A stretch of 45,677 nucleotides of DNA from an uncultured bacterium (GTDB lineage: Bacteria; Actinomycetota; Coriobacteriia; Coriobacteriales; Coriobacteriaceae): the NCBI GenBank assembly GCA_905215755.1, contig CAJMRE010000013.1, positions 1 through 45,677 on the forward strand. Reading direction: 5' to 3'. Under the pieces are notes generated by a model. That model was not told where the DNA came from and did not search any database. It worked only from the letters and a program-made list of their open reading frames with translations. Shown here in pieces: positions 31,653 to 40,343 of this stretch; the first letter of the stretch is position 1; each line of letters begins with the position of its first letter. Position numbers and translations under genes: made by a program.

Positions 31653-33248
31653 CTACGCACGGATAACCTTGTCGACGTTCTGGAGCTGCAGTTCCTCGCC
31701 GTCCTGGCCCTCGATCACCACATTTTGCAGGTCGAGTACCTTGACGTTTTGCGCGATGATGCCCTGGCGCACCATGGGCTCAACGCCGCAGGCCATGGCC
31801 GGGACAAAGGGCTCGGCATCCGGCGCGAAGGTCACGTGGACATCCTGGAACGTCAGGCGCGTCACTTTGCTCTCGGGCAGGCCCGTGATGTAAGCAGCAG
31901 CCGCGTGGCAGTTAGTAGCCTCGATATCACAAAACGTCGTGGCACCAAAGCCAGGTGTGCGGTCGTCGACGGGCAGTGCCTCGCGAGACTGCACGTAGTC
32001 GGTCTTGCCGTCCTTGTCGCAGAAGTAGAACGAGTTGACCACGAAGGGCGTAAGCACCTCGTCCATACGAATGTGCTCGAAGGTGATGCCCTCGTTAACG
32101 GCGTCCTTGCCGCGCCCGCGGCGGGTCTTGACGCGCAGGCCGCGGTCGGTGCGCTCAAAGAGGCACTTGCTCACGGTAAGGTCCTTGATGCCGCCGGCAG
32201 CCTCTGAACCCAGGACCACGGCGCCGTGACCATCGTGCATGTAGCAGTGAGAGATCAGCACGTCGTGTGTGGCGGGACGAAGCTCGGGCTCAATGCCCAG
32301 CTTGCCGCTCTTGATGGCGATGCAGTCGTCACCCACCGAGAACTGACAGCCAAGGATGCGGACAAAGCCGCAGCTCTCGGGATCGAAACCGTCGGTGTTG
32401 TGGGAGTTCTTGGGGCCCTCGATGGACAGGCAGAGCGCATCGACGTGCTCGCACAGGATGGGGTGGATGTTCCACGCCGGGCTGTTGCGGACGGTGAAGC
32501 CGGCAAGGCTCACGTTTTGGCACTCGGACAGGAAGATCATGCGCGGACGGGCGACCTCGCGGCCCTCCTCCGGGCGAAAGATGTTCTTAAAGTCCTTGTT
32601 CCACCAGTTGTCCTCGGCAAAATCGGTCTGACCGTCAATCGCGCCGCGACCATAGATGCACACGTCGTGCACGCCCAGACCCGTAAAGGTAGAACAGTAG
32701 GTCGAGAAGCTCTCCCCCTCCCAGCGGCCCAGGGGCAGCATATCGGTACCGGCATAACCGGCGCCCTCGTTGCCCGTGACCGTTCCCGGAATGTAGGCAA
32801 GCGCGGCACGATCGTGGCGGGCCAGCAGCACCGCTCCCTCGGCGAGCTCGATGTTGATATTGCTCTTAAGGAAGAGAGACTTGATGCGATAACTACCGGC
32901 GGGGATCAGCACGCGGCCACCCTTGGGGCAGGCCATGATGGCAGCCTGGATGTTGGTGGTGTCATCATGCTCGGCATCGCCCTTGGCGCCACAGTCGCGA
33001 ACGTTGATGGTAAAGGGCTCAGCCGGCGTGGTGACACCTACGCTCAGCTCACGCTCGCCACAGACAAAACGGACCAGGTTGCGCTTGCCGGGGGTCAGGC
33101 CGTCGACATAGGTCTCGACCGTATTCGTGGTACCGGCGGGCTCGTCGTTGACAAAGATCTCCCACGTATCGGCGCAGGTAAAGTAACCGCCGTCGTCAAG
33201 CTCGATAACCGCCGCGCGCGCGTTGCGCCAGATAACGTTCGTCTCCAT
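31653..33248 (-). CDS. GH28 polygalacturonase / exo-acting pectin glycoside hydrolase
   Basis: A 531-residue right-handed beta-helix enzyme that hydrolyses alpha-1,4 galacturonosyl bonds. The full GH28 set is present: NTDGFD (Asp286), GDDCIAIKSG (Asp307, Asp308), GHG (His341) and RGLRVKT (Arg372, Lys374). An N-terminal domain (about 1-80) looks like a small beta-sandwich before VRDCGAKGDAEHDDT. Without a signal peptide it is predicted cytoplasmic, which suggests an exo-enzyme acting on short imported oligogalacturonides, possibly on digalacturonate ends. ATG at 33248 follows GAGGGAG. It lies behind the transporter gene and its terminator. Confidence 0.92.
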   Translation of the reverse strand: METNVIWRNARAAVIELDDGGYFTCADTWEIFVNDEPAGTTNTVETYVDGLTPGKRNLVRFVCGERELSVGVTTPAEPFTINVRDCGAKGDAEHDDTTNIQAAIMACPKGGRVLIPAGSYRIKSLFLKSNINIELAEGAVLLARHDRAALAYIPGTVTGNEGAGYAGTDMLPLGRWEGESFSTYCSTFTGLGVHDVCIYGRGAIDGQTDFAEDNWWNKDFKNIFRPEEGREVARPRMIFLSECQNVSLAGFTVRNSPAWNIHPILCEHVDALCLSIEGPKNSHNTDGFDPESCGFVRILGCQFSVGDDCIAIKSGKLGIEPELRPATHDVLISHCYMHDGHGAVVLGSEAAGGIKDLTVSKCLFERTDRGLRVKTRRGRGKDAVNEGITFEHIRMDEVLTPFVVNSFYFCDKDGKTDYVQSREALPVDDRTPGFGATTFCDIEATNCHAAAAYITGLPESKVTRLTFQDVHVTFAPDAEPFVPAMACGVEPMVRQGIIAQNVKVLDLQNVVIEGQDGEELQLQNVDKVIRA

Positions 33249-33295
33249 GGGTTTCTCCCTCAAAAAGATGCTCTAAAGGCAAATTGTACGCTGTT

Positions 33296-33340
33296 GAAAA
33301 AGGGCCGTGCCTGCCGGCGGAATTCCGGTGGCACGGCCCT
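33296..33340 (-). terminator. terminator of the transporter gene
   Basis: AGGGCCGTGCC (33301-33311) pairs exactly with GGCACGGCCCT (33330-33340) and is followed on the minus strand by TTTTTC. GH28 starts only 50 bp beyond, so it may depend on read-through or have its own promoter here. Confidence 0.9.
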
Positions 33341-33363
33341 GTGATTTGGACGATATGTCGGCC

Positions 33364-34923
33364 TTACTCGGCGGGAGTTACGCTACCGTCCTGGAAGCCA
33401 ACGTTGTTGTGGGCAAAGCAGTCCTCGTACTTAAAGCCGGAGAGCTCCTCGCAAAGCGCCTTGACCTCGGGCTTGACGTCGGCCATCTTGCCACCCTCCT
33501 TGACTCGGTGAATCTCGTCGCAAAGGACGTCGCACTGCTCCTTGTCGATCTTGATGCCGCGGGCAAGGACGGCCGCAAGCAGGAAGAAGCCGGCGCAGCC
33601 GATGATCATGTAGCCGCAGATATACAGAGGCACGGTAGCGGGCTGGGTCACGGCGTCGCTATTGCCGGCGGTCTGAATGAAGCCGGAGGCAGCAAGGACG
33701 ATAGCCCACACGTTAACGGCGATAGCCTGGGCGATCTGCTGGCAGAGCTGCTGCGCGGAGCTGTAGATGCCCTCGCGACGACGCAGGGTGATGAGCTCAT
33801 CGACATCGGGGATGTAGTTGAGCAGAACATCGGGCAGGTACTGGAAGCCGACGTAGAAGAACTTCCAGATGGCGAAGATGATGGGGTAGGCGATCATGGC
33901 GATGGCGACCGTGGAGGTGCCATTGATCTGACCAAAGGCGAAGTAGTTGTAGGCGATGATGCACGCAGCGCAACCGACGTTGGCCAGGTACCAAGACTTG
34001 TGGAAGCCCTTCTTGGCCATGAGAGCGACCCAGATGGCGGTGCAGACGATAGCGACGACCTTGCCAGGCATCTCCATCACGGACTCGTAGGACTTAGGAA
34101 TCTGCAGGCAGTAGACGATGAAGAAGGACAGGCAGGCAGACCAGCAGGCAGCAGCGAGCTTCGTGGAGACCTGTGCGTACAGGACCTTGCGGAAGGACTT
34201 GTTGCGGAAGGTGGAGATTACGTCGATGAAGAACTTCTTGATACCCTCGCCGACGCTCTCGATCTTCTCCTGAGCGACCTCCTCGGGGGTGTGCTCCCAC
34301 GTGGACAGGTACACGCAGAGCAGCGAGATTGCCATGACCGAAGCGTTGATCGTAGCGATGATGAAGTAGCTGAACGGGTTGGTCTCGCCGAAGGTGCCAA
34401 AGCCGAAGCCCACAAGTGCAGCCATCAGGAAGCCGGCGGCGTTACCAAAGAGATGCTTGTAGCCGGTGAGGTACGTACGCTCCTTGAAGTCGTCGGTCAT
34501 CTCGATGGTAAGCGGCGACAGGTTGGCGGTGCAGAACGTATACGCGACGTTGTAGATCAGGTACAGCACAAAGTAGTACGGGAAGCCAAACGGCGTAGCC
34601 ACGAAGATGAGCGGCTCGGCGATCATCATCGGGATGGCCAGCAAGATCCAGAAACGACGACGACCAAAGATGCGGCCAATCTTGGTGGCATAGAAGTTAT
34701 CGGCCACAAAGCCCATCAGCGGGCAAAGAATAGCGTTGACATAGATGGCAAACGAGCTGATCAGTGCAGCCTCGCCTGCGGACAGGCCACACTCCGTGGA
34801 CAGGAACAGCACCATGTAGCTGTGCGTAAAGGTCAGGGCACCGGAATTGAGCATACCGCCCATACCAAAGCCCAAGCGCGTCCAGAATGTGATCTTACGC
34901 TTTTTTCCGATCTTATTAGTCAT
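33364..34923 (-). CDS. GPH-family (glycoside/hexuronide:cation) MFS symporter
   Basis: A 519-residue transporter with about 12 hydrophobic helices. The N-terminus FWTRLGFGMGGMLNSGALTF and the loop ATKIGRIFGRRRFWILLAIP match glycoside-pentoside-hexuronide symporters. Helix-rich segments occur at about 15-130, 145-200 and 240-470, with a soluble C-terminal tail of about 50 residues. Beside cytoplasmic GH28, GH105 and pectin esterases it probably imports oligogalacturonides or uronates; the exact substrate is inferred. ATG at 34923 follows GAGGGAG. Three LacI-type operators lie upstream. Confidence 0.87.
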   Translation of the reverse strand: MTNKIGKKRKITFWTRLGFGMGGMLNSGALTFTHSYMVLFLSTECGLSAGEAALISSFAIYVNAILCPLMGFVADNFYATKIGRIFGRRRFWILLAIPMMIAEPLIFVATPFGFPYYFVLYLIYNVAYTFCTANLSPLTIEMTDDFKERTYLTGYKHLFGNAAGFLMAALVGFGFGTFGETNPFSYFIIATINASVMAISLLCVYLSTWEHTPEEVAQEKIESVGEGIKKFFIDVISTFRNKSFRKVLYAQVSTKLAAACWSACLSFFIVYCLQIPKSYESVMEMPGKVVAIVCTAIWVALMAKKGFHKSWYLANVGCAACIIAYNYFAFGQINGTSTVAIAMIAYPIIFAIWKFFYVGFQYLPDVLLNYIPDVDELITLRRREGIYSSAQQLCQQIAQAIAVNVWAIVLAASGFIQTAGNSDAVTQPATVPLYICGYMIIGCAGFFLLAAVLARGIKIDKEQCDVLCDEIHRVKEGGKMADVKPEVKALCEELSGFKYEDCFAHNNVGFQDGSVTPAE

Positions 34924-35000
34924 CGAGCTCCCTCTCTTTTCTCGATTGTCTTGCAGCAAGACATTGGAGTCCACACTGACATCTGTCTGCCCAGCGTTCA

Positions 35001-35174
35001 GGGTGAACGTTTAGTTAGATTATGCGCGATTGCTTATGACAGGTGAACGTTCACTTGAATAATATCCTTGAACGGTCGATTTTTACCGCTGAACGGACAC
35101 AATTGAGATCCTCACACCTATTTTCTGCTGGTAAGGGTGCCATGCTGGACAGCCATGAGATAGGTGAACGTTTA
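35001..35174 (-). promoter_or_regulatory. transporter promoter with three uronate operators
   Basis: GGTGAACGTTTA near 35002-35013, AGGTGAACGTTCACTT at 35041-35056 and GGTGAACGTTTA at 35163-35174. The first two are centred 40 bp apart. On the minus strand TTCACC of the middle site sits 17 bases before CATAAT, so the operator overlaps a candidate -35. The remainder of this 355-bp gap holds only the uxaA terminator. Confidence 0.75.
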
Positions 35175-35210
35175 TCAGATTTTCCAACATATTCACTTAA
35201 CCACGAAACG

Positions 35211-35243
35211 AAAAAGCCCCGCCGGGAACACTCCCGATGGGGC
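35211..35243 (-). terminator. terminator of uxaA
   Basis: GCCCC...GGGA pairs with TCCC...GGGGC and is followed on the minus strand by TTTTTCG, about 35 bases after the uxaA stop. Confidence 0.8.
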
Positions 35244-35278
35244 CGGTGACATCTCGCTATGCTTGGGCGCACTTGCCG

Positions 35279-36763
35279 CTACAAGCAGACGCCGTCCTTC
35301 CAGATACTGATCTCGTGACAGCCACGGCGCTCAGCACTCGTGAGCTTACCGCTCGCCGTCTCCAGCACCAGCTGGTACAGATCGTGGGCAGCCTCGTCGA
35401 GCGTACGCTCACCCGTGGCAATCACGCCAGCGTTAAAGTCCATCCAGTTGGCCTTGTGGTCGCACAAACGCTGATTGGTGAACACCTTGAGGGTAGGCGC
35501 CGGCGCGCCAAACGGTGTGCCGCGGCCGGTCGAGAACAGAATCACGTGGCAGCCGGCAGCCGTCAACGCCGTGGTGGATACCATGTCGTTGCCCGGACCG
35601 CACAGCATGTTCAGGCCGTGTTTATTTGCCTGGCCGGCATACGGCAGCACGTCGACGATGGGGGCAGATCCGCCCTTTTGCACGCAGCCGCAGCTCTTGT
35701 CCTCGAGCGTGGTAATACCGCCGTCCTTGTTGCCGGGACTCGGGTTCTCATAAACGACCTCGCCGTGGCTAATAAAGTAGTCCTTAAATCCATTGAGCAT
35801 GTCGGAGGCAGCGTTAAAGACCTGCTCATTCTCGCAACGGTCGAGCAGGATGCTCTCCGCGCCAAACATCTCGGGCACCTCGGTAAGCACCGACGTGCCG
35901 CCACGGGCGACGACCATATCGCTCACGCGACCGATCGTGGGGTTGGCGGTAATGCCCGAAAGACCGTCGGAGCCGCCACACTTAAGACCAATGACCAGCT
36001 CGGAGGCCGGAATGGGCTCGCGCTTGGACTGCTTTGCCAGGTCTGCCAGCTCGGCCAGAATCTTGTGACCCTCGATTTGCTCGTCGGCTACATCCTGGCA
36101 GGTGAGAAAGCGAACGCGCTCGTGATCGAAGTCACCGAGCTCGTCGAGCACCTGCTGGTGTGTGCAGTTCTCGCAACCGAGCGACAGGAACAGCACGCCG
36201 GCCGCATTAGGATGACGCGAGAGCGCCACCAGCAGACGACGCGTCTGGGCATGGTCGGCGCCGGTCTGCGAGCAGCCAAAGGGATGCGGGAAGTAGTAAA
36301 CACCCTCCAGCGAGCCATCGACCAGATCCTGGGCCTGCTCACACATGGCACGGGCGACTTCGTTGACACAGCCGACCGTGGGGATGATCCACAGCTCATT
36401 ACGCGTCGCGGCACGACCGTCGGCGCGGCGGAAGCCCATAAAGGTCTCAGGCTCAACGGGATCCACGACCGGATGCGTGGGGTTGTAGGTGTACTCGACC
36501 TCGCCCGAAAGGTTGGTCTTGACGTTATGTGTATGAAGCCACTGACCGGGCTGGACATCGCCCGTCACATGGCCGATAGGAAGGCCGTACTTGATGACGT
36601 CCTCCCCCGCGGCAATCGAGCGCACGGCCATCTTATGACCCTGCGGAATATCCTCCGCGGCCACGACCTCGCCCACCCCGGGAACCGCGACGGCGGTGCC
36701 CTTGGCAAGCGGCGACAGCGCGACGATCACGTTGTCGGCCGAATTGATCTGGATAGTGTTCAT
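35279..36763 (-). CDS. uxaA: altronate dehydratase
   Basis: Dehydrates D-altronate to KDG, the third step of galacturonate catabolism. The 494-residue protein has an N-terminal SAF-like domain (about 1-90) joined to the large domain, the usual UxaA length and order. Signatures are TVGCVNEVA, GCSQTGADHAQT, CGGSDGLSGITANP and ILFSTGRGTPFGAP, with conserved Cys for an iron site. Start ATG follows TAGGACC. It lies after uxaB on the same strand, separated by about 80 bp containing a GC-rich hairpin. Confidence 0.93.
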   Translation of the reverse strand: MNTIQINSADNVIVALSPLAKGTAVAVPGVGEVVAAEDIPQGHKMAVRSIAAGEDVIKYGLPIGHVTGDVQPGQWLHTHNVKTNLSGEVEYTYNPTHPVVDPVEPETFMGFRRADGRAATRNELWIIPTVGCVNEVARAMCEQAQDLVDGSLEGVYYFPHPFGCSQTGADHAQTRRLLVALSRHPNAAGVLFLSLGCENCTHQQVLDELGDFDHERVRFLTCQDVADEQIEGHKILAELADLAKQSKREPIPASELVIGLKCGGSDGLSGITANPTIGRVSDMVVARGGTSVLTEVPEMFGAESILLDRCENEQVFNAASDMLNGFKDYFISHGEVVYENPSPGNKDGGITTLEDKSCGCVQKGGSAPIVDVLPYAGQANKHGLNMLCGPGNDMVSTTALTAAGCHVILFSTGRGTPFGAPAPTLKVFTNQRLCDHKANWMDFNAGVIATGERTLDEAAHDLYQLVLETASGKLTSAERRGCHEISIWKDGVCL

Positions 36764-36801
36764 TGCAAATGGTCCTAACCCTACAGGTTGAGCAGAAGTC
36801 G

Positions 36802-36833
36802 AGACGCGGGCACGCCGTCCCGCGCCCGCGTCT
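36802..36833 (-). other. hairpin between uxaB and uxaA
   Basis: AGACGCGGGC (36802-36811) pairs with GCCCGCGTCT (36824-36833). No T-run follows, so mRNA processing or stability between the two genes is more likely than termination. Confidence 0.55.
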
Positions 36834-36844
36834 GCGCCGGAAAT

Positions 36845-38359
36845 TTACGCCTGAGCGTTGGCGAAGGCCTGCTTGGCGCCCTCGGCACGCACGACGGCGA
36901 GCGCGCTGACGACAAACTCCTCAAGACCCGCGATCTGCGTAAGGTCCTCGCCCCACATCTGCTCGTTGGTGAGCACGTCGTGCACCAGCTGGGCATCGTC
37001 GGCGCCGGCATGGGCGGCGTAGAAGTCGAGCACGAAGGCGTCGTCCTGAGCGGTGTACTCGGTGCCGTCGGAGCGACGCAGGTGCAGGCCGTCGCCCTCG
37101 CGGGACACGAGCTCCTGCGTGTAGAAGGAGATGAGCGTAGCGAGGCTCGTCGCCAGGCACTTGGGCAGGTTGCCGGTCTCGGCAACGTAGTCCTTGAGCG
37201 TGGGCAGGTCGCGAGCGCGCCACTTAGCCGTGGAGTTGAGGCAAATGGAGAGCAGCGCGTGGTCGATAAACGGGTTGTCGAAGCGGTTTTCGACGGCGGC
37301 GGCAAAGGCCTTGCAGTCCTCGACATCCAGGTCGGCGGCAAGCGTCGGAATGACCTCGTCGTAGAGCATGGTGTTCATGAAGCCGCGAATGGTCTCGTCA
37401 TGCATGCAGTCGCGCACGATATCAAAGCCGGCAACCCAGGAACCCGGAACGAAGGCGGTGTGGGCACCGTTGAGGATGCGGACCTTGCGCTTTTTGTACG
37501 GGGTGACATCGGGGGTCACAAAGACGCCGGGGAGACCGGCCTTCACAAAGGGAAGATTCTCGGCAAGCGACTCGTCGCCCTGGATACCCCACATCTGGAA
37601 GGGCTCGCGCACGGCCAGGAAGGGATCCTCGTAGCCCAGACGCTCGGCCACGGCAGCGGCCTCCTTAGGATCGCGGATGCGGCCGGGGACGATGGTGTCG
37701 ACGAGCGTGGTGCAGACGGTGCAGTCGTTGGCCATCCATTGCGCAAACTCGTCCTCCCAACCCCAGTCGCTCACGTACTGGTTCATGATGCGCAGCAACT
37801 CCTCGCCGTTGTGATCGATGAGCTCGCAGGCGAGGACGATGACGCCCGGCTTACCGGCAGCCCAGCGGGTGTGGAGCACCTGGGCAAGCTTGGCGGGGAA
37901 GCTCGCAGGTGGCATGTCGTCGGCCTTGCAGGACGGGTCATAGGCGATACCGGCCTCGGTGGTGTTGGAGACGATGATCTCTAGGTCGTCGGAGACAGCG
38001 ACCTCCATCATGGCGCGATAGTCGTCCTCACGATACGGGTTAAGGCAGCGGCTGCAGGCGCTGATCACGCGTGACTCGTCAACCGTGTTGCCGTTCTCCT
38101 TGCCGCGCACCAGCACGGTGTACAGGTCGTCCTGGGCATTGATACCGTCGGCAAAGCCAAAGGCACCGCTGATGGGCTGCACCATGACGACCTTGCCGTT
38201 CCAGCCGGTGGCCTCGTTGCCCATGTCAAAGAAACGGTCGACGAAGGCGCGCAGGAAATTGCCCTCGCCAAACTGCAGAACCTTCTCGGGAGCATCCTTG
38301 GGCAGCAAATAGCCCTTGTAGCCGATCTTCTCGAGCGCATCGTAGCTGATGTTCTCCAT
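36845..38359 (-). CDS. uxaB: tagaturonate reductase
   Basis: Reduces D-tagaturonate to D-altronate with NADH. The 504-residue protein belongs to the mannitol-dehydrogenase superfamily: FGEGNFLRAFVDRF near the N-terminus (cofactor fold), SNTTEAGIAYD, KAGLPGVFVTPDVTPYKKRKVRILNGAHT (catalytic region) and DNPFIDH. Length and motifs match UxaB better than fructuronate reductase UxuB, and uxaA and uxaC flank it. ATG follows AAGGAGAG. It probably shares a transcript with uxaC. Confidence 0.93.
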   Translation of the reverse strand: MENISYDALEKIGYKGYLLPKDAPEKVLQFGEGNFLRAFVDRFFDMGNEATGWNGKVVMVQPISGAFGFADGINAQDDLYTVLVRGKENGNTVDESRVISACSRCLNPYREDDYRAMMEVAVSDDLEIIVSNTTEAGIAYDPSCKADDMPPASFPAKLAQVLHTRWAAGKPGVIVLACELIDHNGEELLRIMNQYVSDWGWEDEFAQWMANDCTVCTTLVDTIVPGRIRDPKEAAAVAERLGYEDPFLAVREPFQMWGIQGDESLAENLPFVKAGLPGVFVTPDVTPYKKRKVRILNGAHTAFVPGSWVAGFDIVRDCMHDETIRGFMNTMLYDEVIPTLAADLDVEDCKAFAAAVENRFDNPFIDHALLSICLNSTAKWRARDLPTLKDYVAETGNLPKCLATSLATLISFYTQELVSREGDGLHLRRSDGTEYTAQDDAFVLDFYAAHAGADDAQLVHDVLTNEQMWGEDLTQIAGLEEFVVSALAVVRAEGAKQAFANAQA

Positions 38360-38400
38360 CTGTGTCTCTCCTTAGATAGCTGTTAGCGTGCAAGCAAAAC

Positions 38401-38430
38401 AGGGGCGCCGCGTGTGGCAACGGCGCTCCC
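38401..38430 (-). terminator. weak terminator-like hairpin between uxaC and uxaB
   Basis: GGGGCGCCG pairs with CGGCGCTCC, and the minus-strand exit is TGTTTTGC. With such a poor T-run it may only reduce uxaB expression relative to uxaC. Confidence 0.5.
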
Positions 38431-38455
38431 GAGTTCGATGTGATTTGATGCGGGC

Positions 38456-39883
38456 TTAGGCCTCGACGGTGTCCAGGTCAAAGCCAAAGTAGCGGACCGC
38501 ATTGTTGTAGCTGATGTCGCGTACAACCTCGCCCAGTAGCTCCATGTCGGCCGGGTACTTGCCCTGCTCGACCCACTCGCCGATCACGCTGCACAGCACG
38601 CGACGGAAGTACTCGTGGCGCGGATAGGACAGGAAGGAGCGGGAATCGGTAAGCATGCCCACAAAGTTGCCCAGCACGCCCTCGTTAGCCAGAGCCGTGA
38701 GCTGCTCGCGCATACCGACCTCGTTGTCGTTGAACCACCAGGCGGAGCCGTTCTGGATCTTACCGGCAGTCGGAGCCTCCTGGAAGCAGCCCATCACGGT
38801 ATCGATCATGGTGTTGTCGATGGGGTTCAGACTGTACAGGATGGTCTTGGGCAGGCCGCAAGTCTCCTGAATGGAGTTGAGGAAATCGGCGAGCTGGTCG
38901 GACGGCGTGTAGTTGGAGATGCAGTCGTAGCCGGTATCGGGACCGAGCTTGGCAAACATGGCGCGATTGTTGTCGCGCTTGCAGCCAAAGTGCAGCTGCA
39001 TGGCCCAGCCCAGACGGACATACTCGCCAGCGACAAACTGCATAAAGGCAGTCTTGTACTTGAGGACCTCTTCCTCGGTAAGCGGCTCGGCAGCCAGACC
39101 CTTGGCAAAGATAGCCTCGATCTCGTCGGCGGTAGCCGGGACGTACATAACGTAGTCGAGTGCATGGTCGGATGCGCGGCAGCCCAGCTCGTGAGCAACG
39201 TCGTAGCGCTTGGAAATGGCAGCCTTCATGCCCTCAAAGTCGCTGACCTCAACGCCGGCAACCTCGGAGAGGTGCTTGCAGTAGTCGGCAAACTCCTGGC
39301 CGCGCTCGATGCGCAAAGCGGCATCGGGGCGCATGGCGGGAACGACCTGAACGTCAAAGCTGTCGTCGGCGGCAATCTTCTTGTGCCACTCAAAGCTGTC
39401 GGCGGGGTCGTCAGTAGTGCAGATCATGCGGACGTTGGACTGCTTGATCAGGTTGCGGCAGGTGAAACTGGCCTCGGCGAGCTTGGCGTTGGCAAGGTCC
39501 CAAACCTCCTGGGCAGTCTTGCCGTTGAGGACGCCCTCGTAGCCAAAGTAGCGCTTAAGCTCCAGGTGGCTCCACTCAAAGACGGGGTTGCCGACGCAGC
39601 GACCCAGGGTCTCGGCCCACTTTTGGAACTTCTCGCGAGCAGGGGCGTCGCCAGTGATAAAGCGCTCGTCGACGCCGTTGGCACGCATCAGGCGCCACTT
39701 GTAGTGGTCGCCGCCCAGCCAAACCTCGGTGATGTTCTCGAAACGCTTGTCCTCCCAAATCTCCTTGGGAGAAATGTGGCAGTGGTAGTCGACGATGGGC
39801 ATGCCCTCGGCAAAGTTGTGGAACAGCTCCTCGCCGGTCTTGGTGCTCAGCAGGAAATCCTGATCGTCCATGAAGTTTTTCAT
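38456..39883 (-). CDS. uxaC: glucuronate/galacturonate isomerase
   Basis: Converts D-galacturonate to tagaturonate (and glucuronate to fructuronate), the entry step. The 475-residue amidohydrolase-like protein shows MPIVDYHCHISPKEIW (metal-ligand His), WLGGDHYKWRLMRANGV, MICTTDDPADSFEWH, WAMQLHFGCKRDNN and GMLTDSRSFLSYPRHEYFRR, the standard UxaC blocks. The ATG at 39883 has AAAGGGG upstream; an in-frame start at 39952 would place 23 extra residues across an operator and is rejected. It heads the uxaC-uxaB-uxaA group. Confidence 0.95.
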   Translation of the reverse strand: MKNFMDDQDFLLSTKTGEELFHNFAEGMPIVDYHCHISPKEIWEDKRFENITEVWLGGDHYKWRLMRANGVDERFITGDAPAREKFQKWAETLGRCVGNPVFEWSHLELKRYFGYEGVLNGKTAQEVWDLANAKLAEASFTCRNLIKQSNVRMICTTDDPADSFEWHKKIAADDSFDVQVVPAMRPDAALRIERGQEFADYCKHLSEVAGVEVSDFEGMKAAISKRYDVAHELGCRASDHALDYVMYVPATADEIEAIFAKGLAAEPLTEEEVLKYKTAFMQFVAGEYVRLGWAMQLHFGCKRDNNRAMFAKLGPDTGYDCISNYTPSDQLADFLNSIQETCGLPKTILYSLNPIDNTMIDTVMGCFQEAPTAGKIQNGSAWWFNDNEVGMREQLTALANEGVLGNFVGMLTDSRSFLSYPRHEYFRRVLCSVIGEWVEQGKYPADMELLGEVVRDISYNNAVRYFGFDLDTVEA

Positions 39884-39935
39884 CAAACAACCCCTTTGTT
39901 TGCGGAGCGGGCGCACAATACGCTCGTCATCCTCT

Positions 39936-40010
39936 AGGTGAACGTTCACCATACTAATCCATTACGACTCAAAAGGTGAACGTTCACCTAACAACCATGG
40001 GGTGAACGGT
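39936..40010 (-). promoter_or_regulatory. uxaC promoter with paired uronate operators
   Basis: GGTGAACGTTCACC occurs perfectly at 39937-39950 and as the 16-bp AGGTGAACGTTCACCT at 39974-39989, centres 38 bp apart; a degenerate GGTGAACGGT follows at 40001. On the minus strand TTCACC of the upstream site is about 18 bases before TAGTAT, a possible -35/-10 pair. These are the best operators in the window. Confidence 0.82.
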
Positions 40011-40119
40011 AGGTTTTGCCCGTTCAACGGTTGCCGGAGCTGTGACTTGCATGCATTGCGGACCGGTTGGCGTCCCCGAACACCGAACTTGAGCGCTTTT
40101 GCTCAGGTGGGTCATGTCC

Positions 40120-40318
40120 CGACGTACATTTTTGGGAGTATTCAGCATTGGAGCGCGCCGTGCGCCATCCTCAGCGTCCTATTTGGAACGCAGATAGCGC
40201 CCGATCGGCATAAAAAGTGCCCCCGATGGCAAATTACGCCATCGGGGGCACTTAAAACAGTCGTTCTGCACCTCATTCAGGGCATGCCAATGCTGAATAC
40301 TCCCAAAAATGCACGTCG
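40120..40318. repeat. 199-bp element with 32-bp terminal inverted repeats
   Basis: Arm 40120-40151 is complementary to 40287-40318 with one mismatch; both contain CATTTTTGGGAGTATTCAGC. A strong terminator hairpin sits near the centre. There is no reading frame and no obvious target duplication. It fills most of the 460-bp gap between the uxaC start and the LacI stop and resembles a miniature element adopted as a terminator. Confidence 0.8.
40212..40257. terminator. bidirectional terminator downstream of the LacI gene
   Basis: A perfect 16-bp stem (40215-40230 with 40238-40253; AAGTGCCCCCGATGGC and its complement) with a 7-base loop is flanked by A and T runs on both sides. Confidence 0.93.
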
Positions 40319-40343
40319 CAAGAGGGGGTACCTGCTCAATCGG

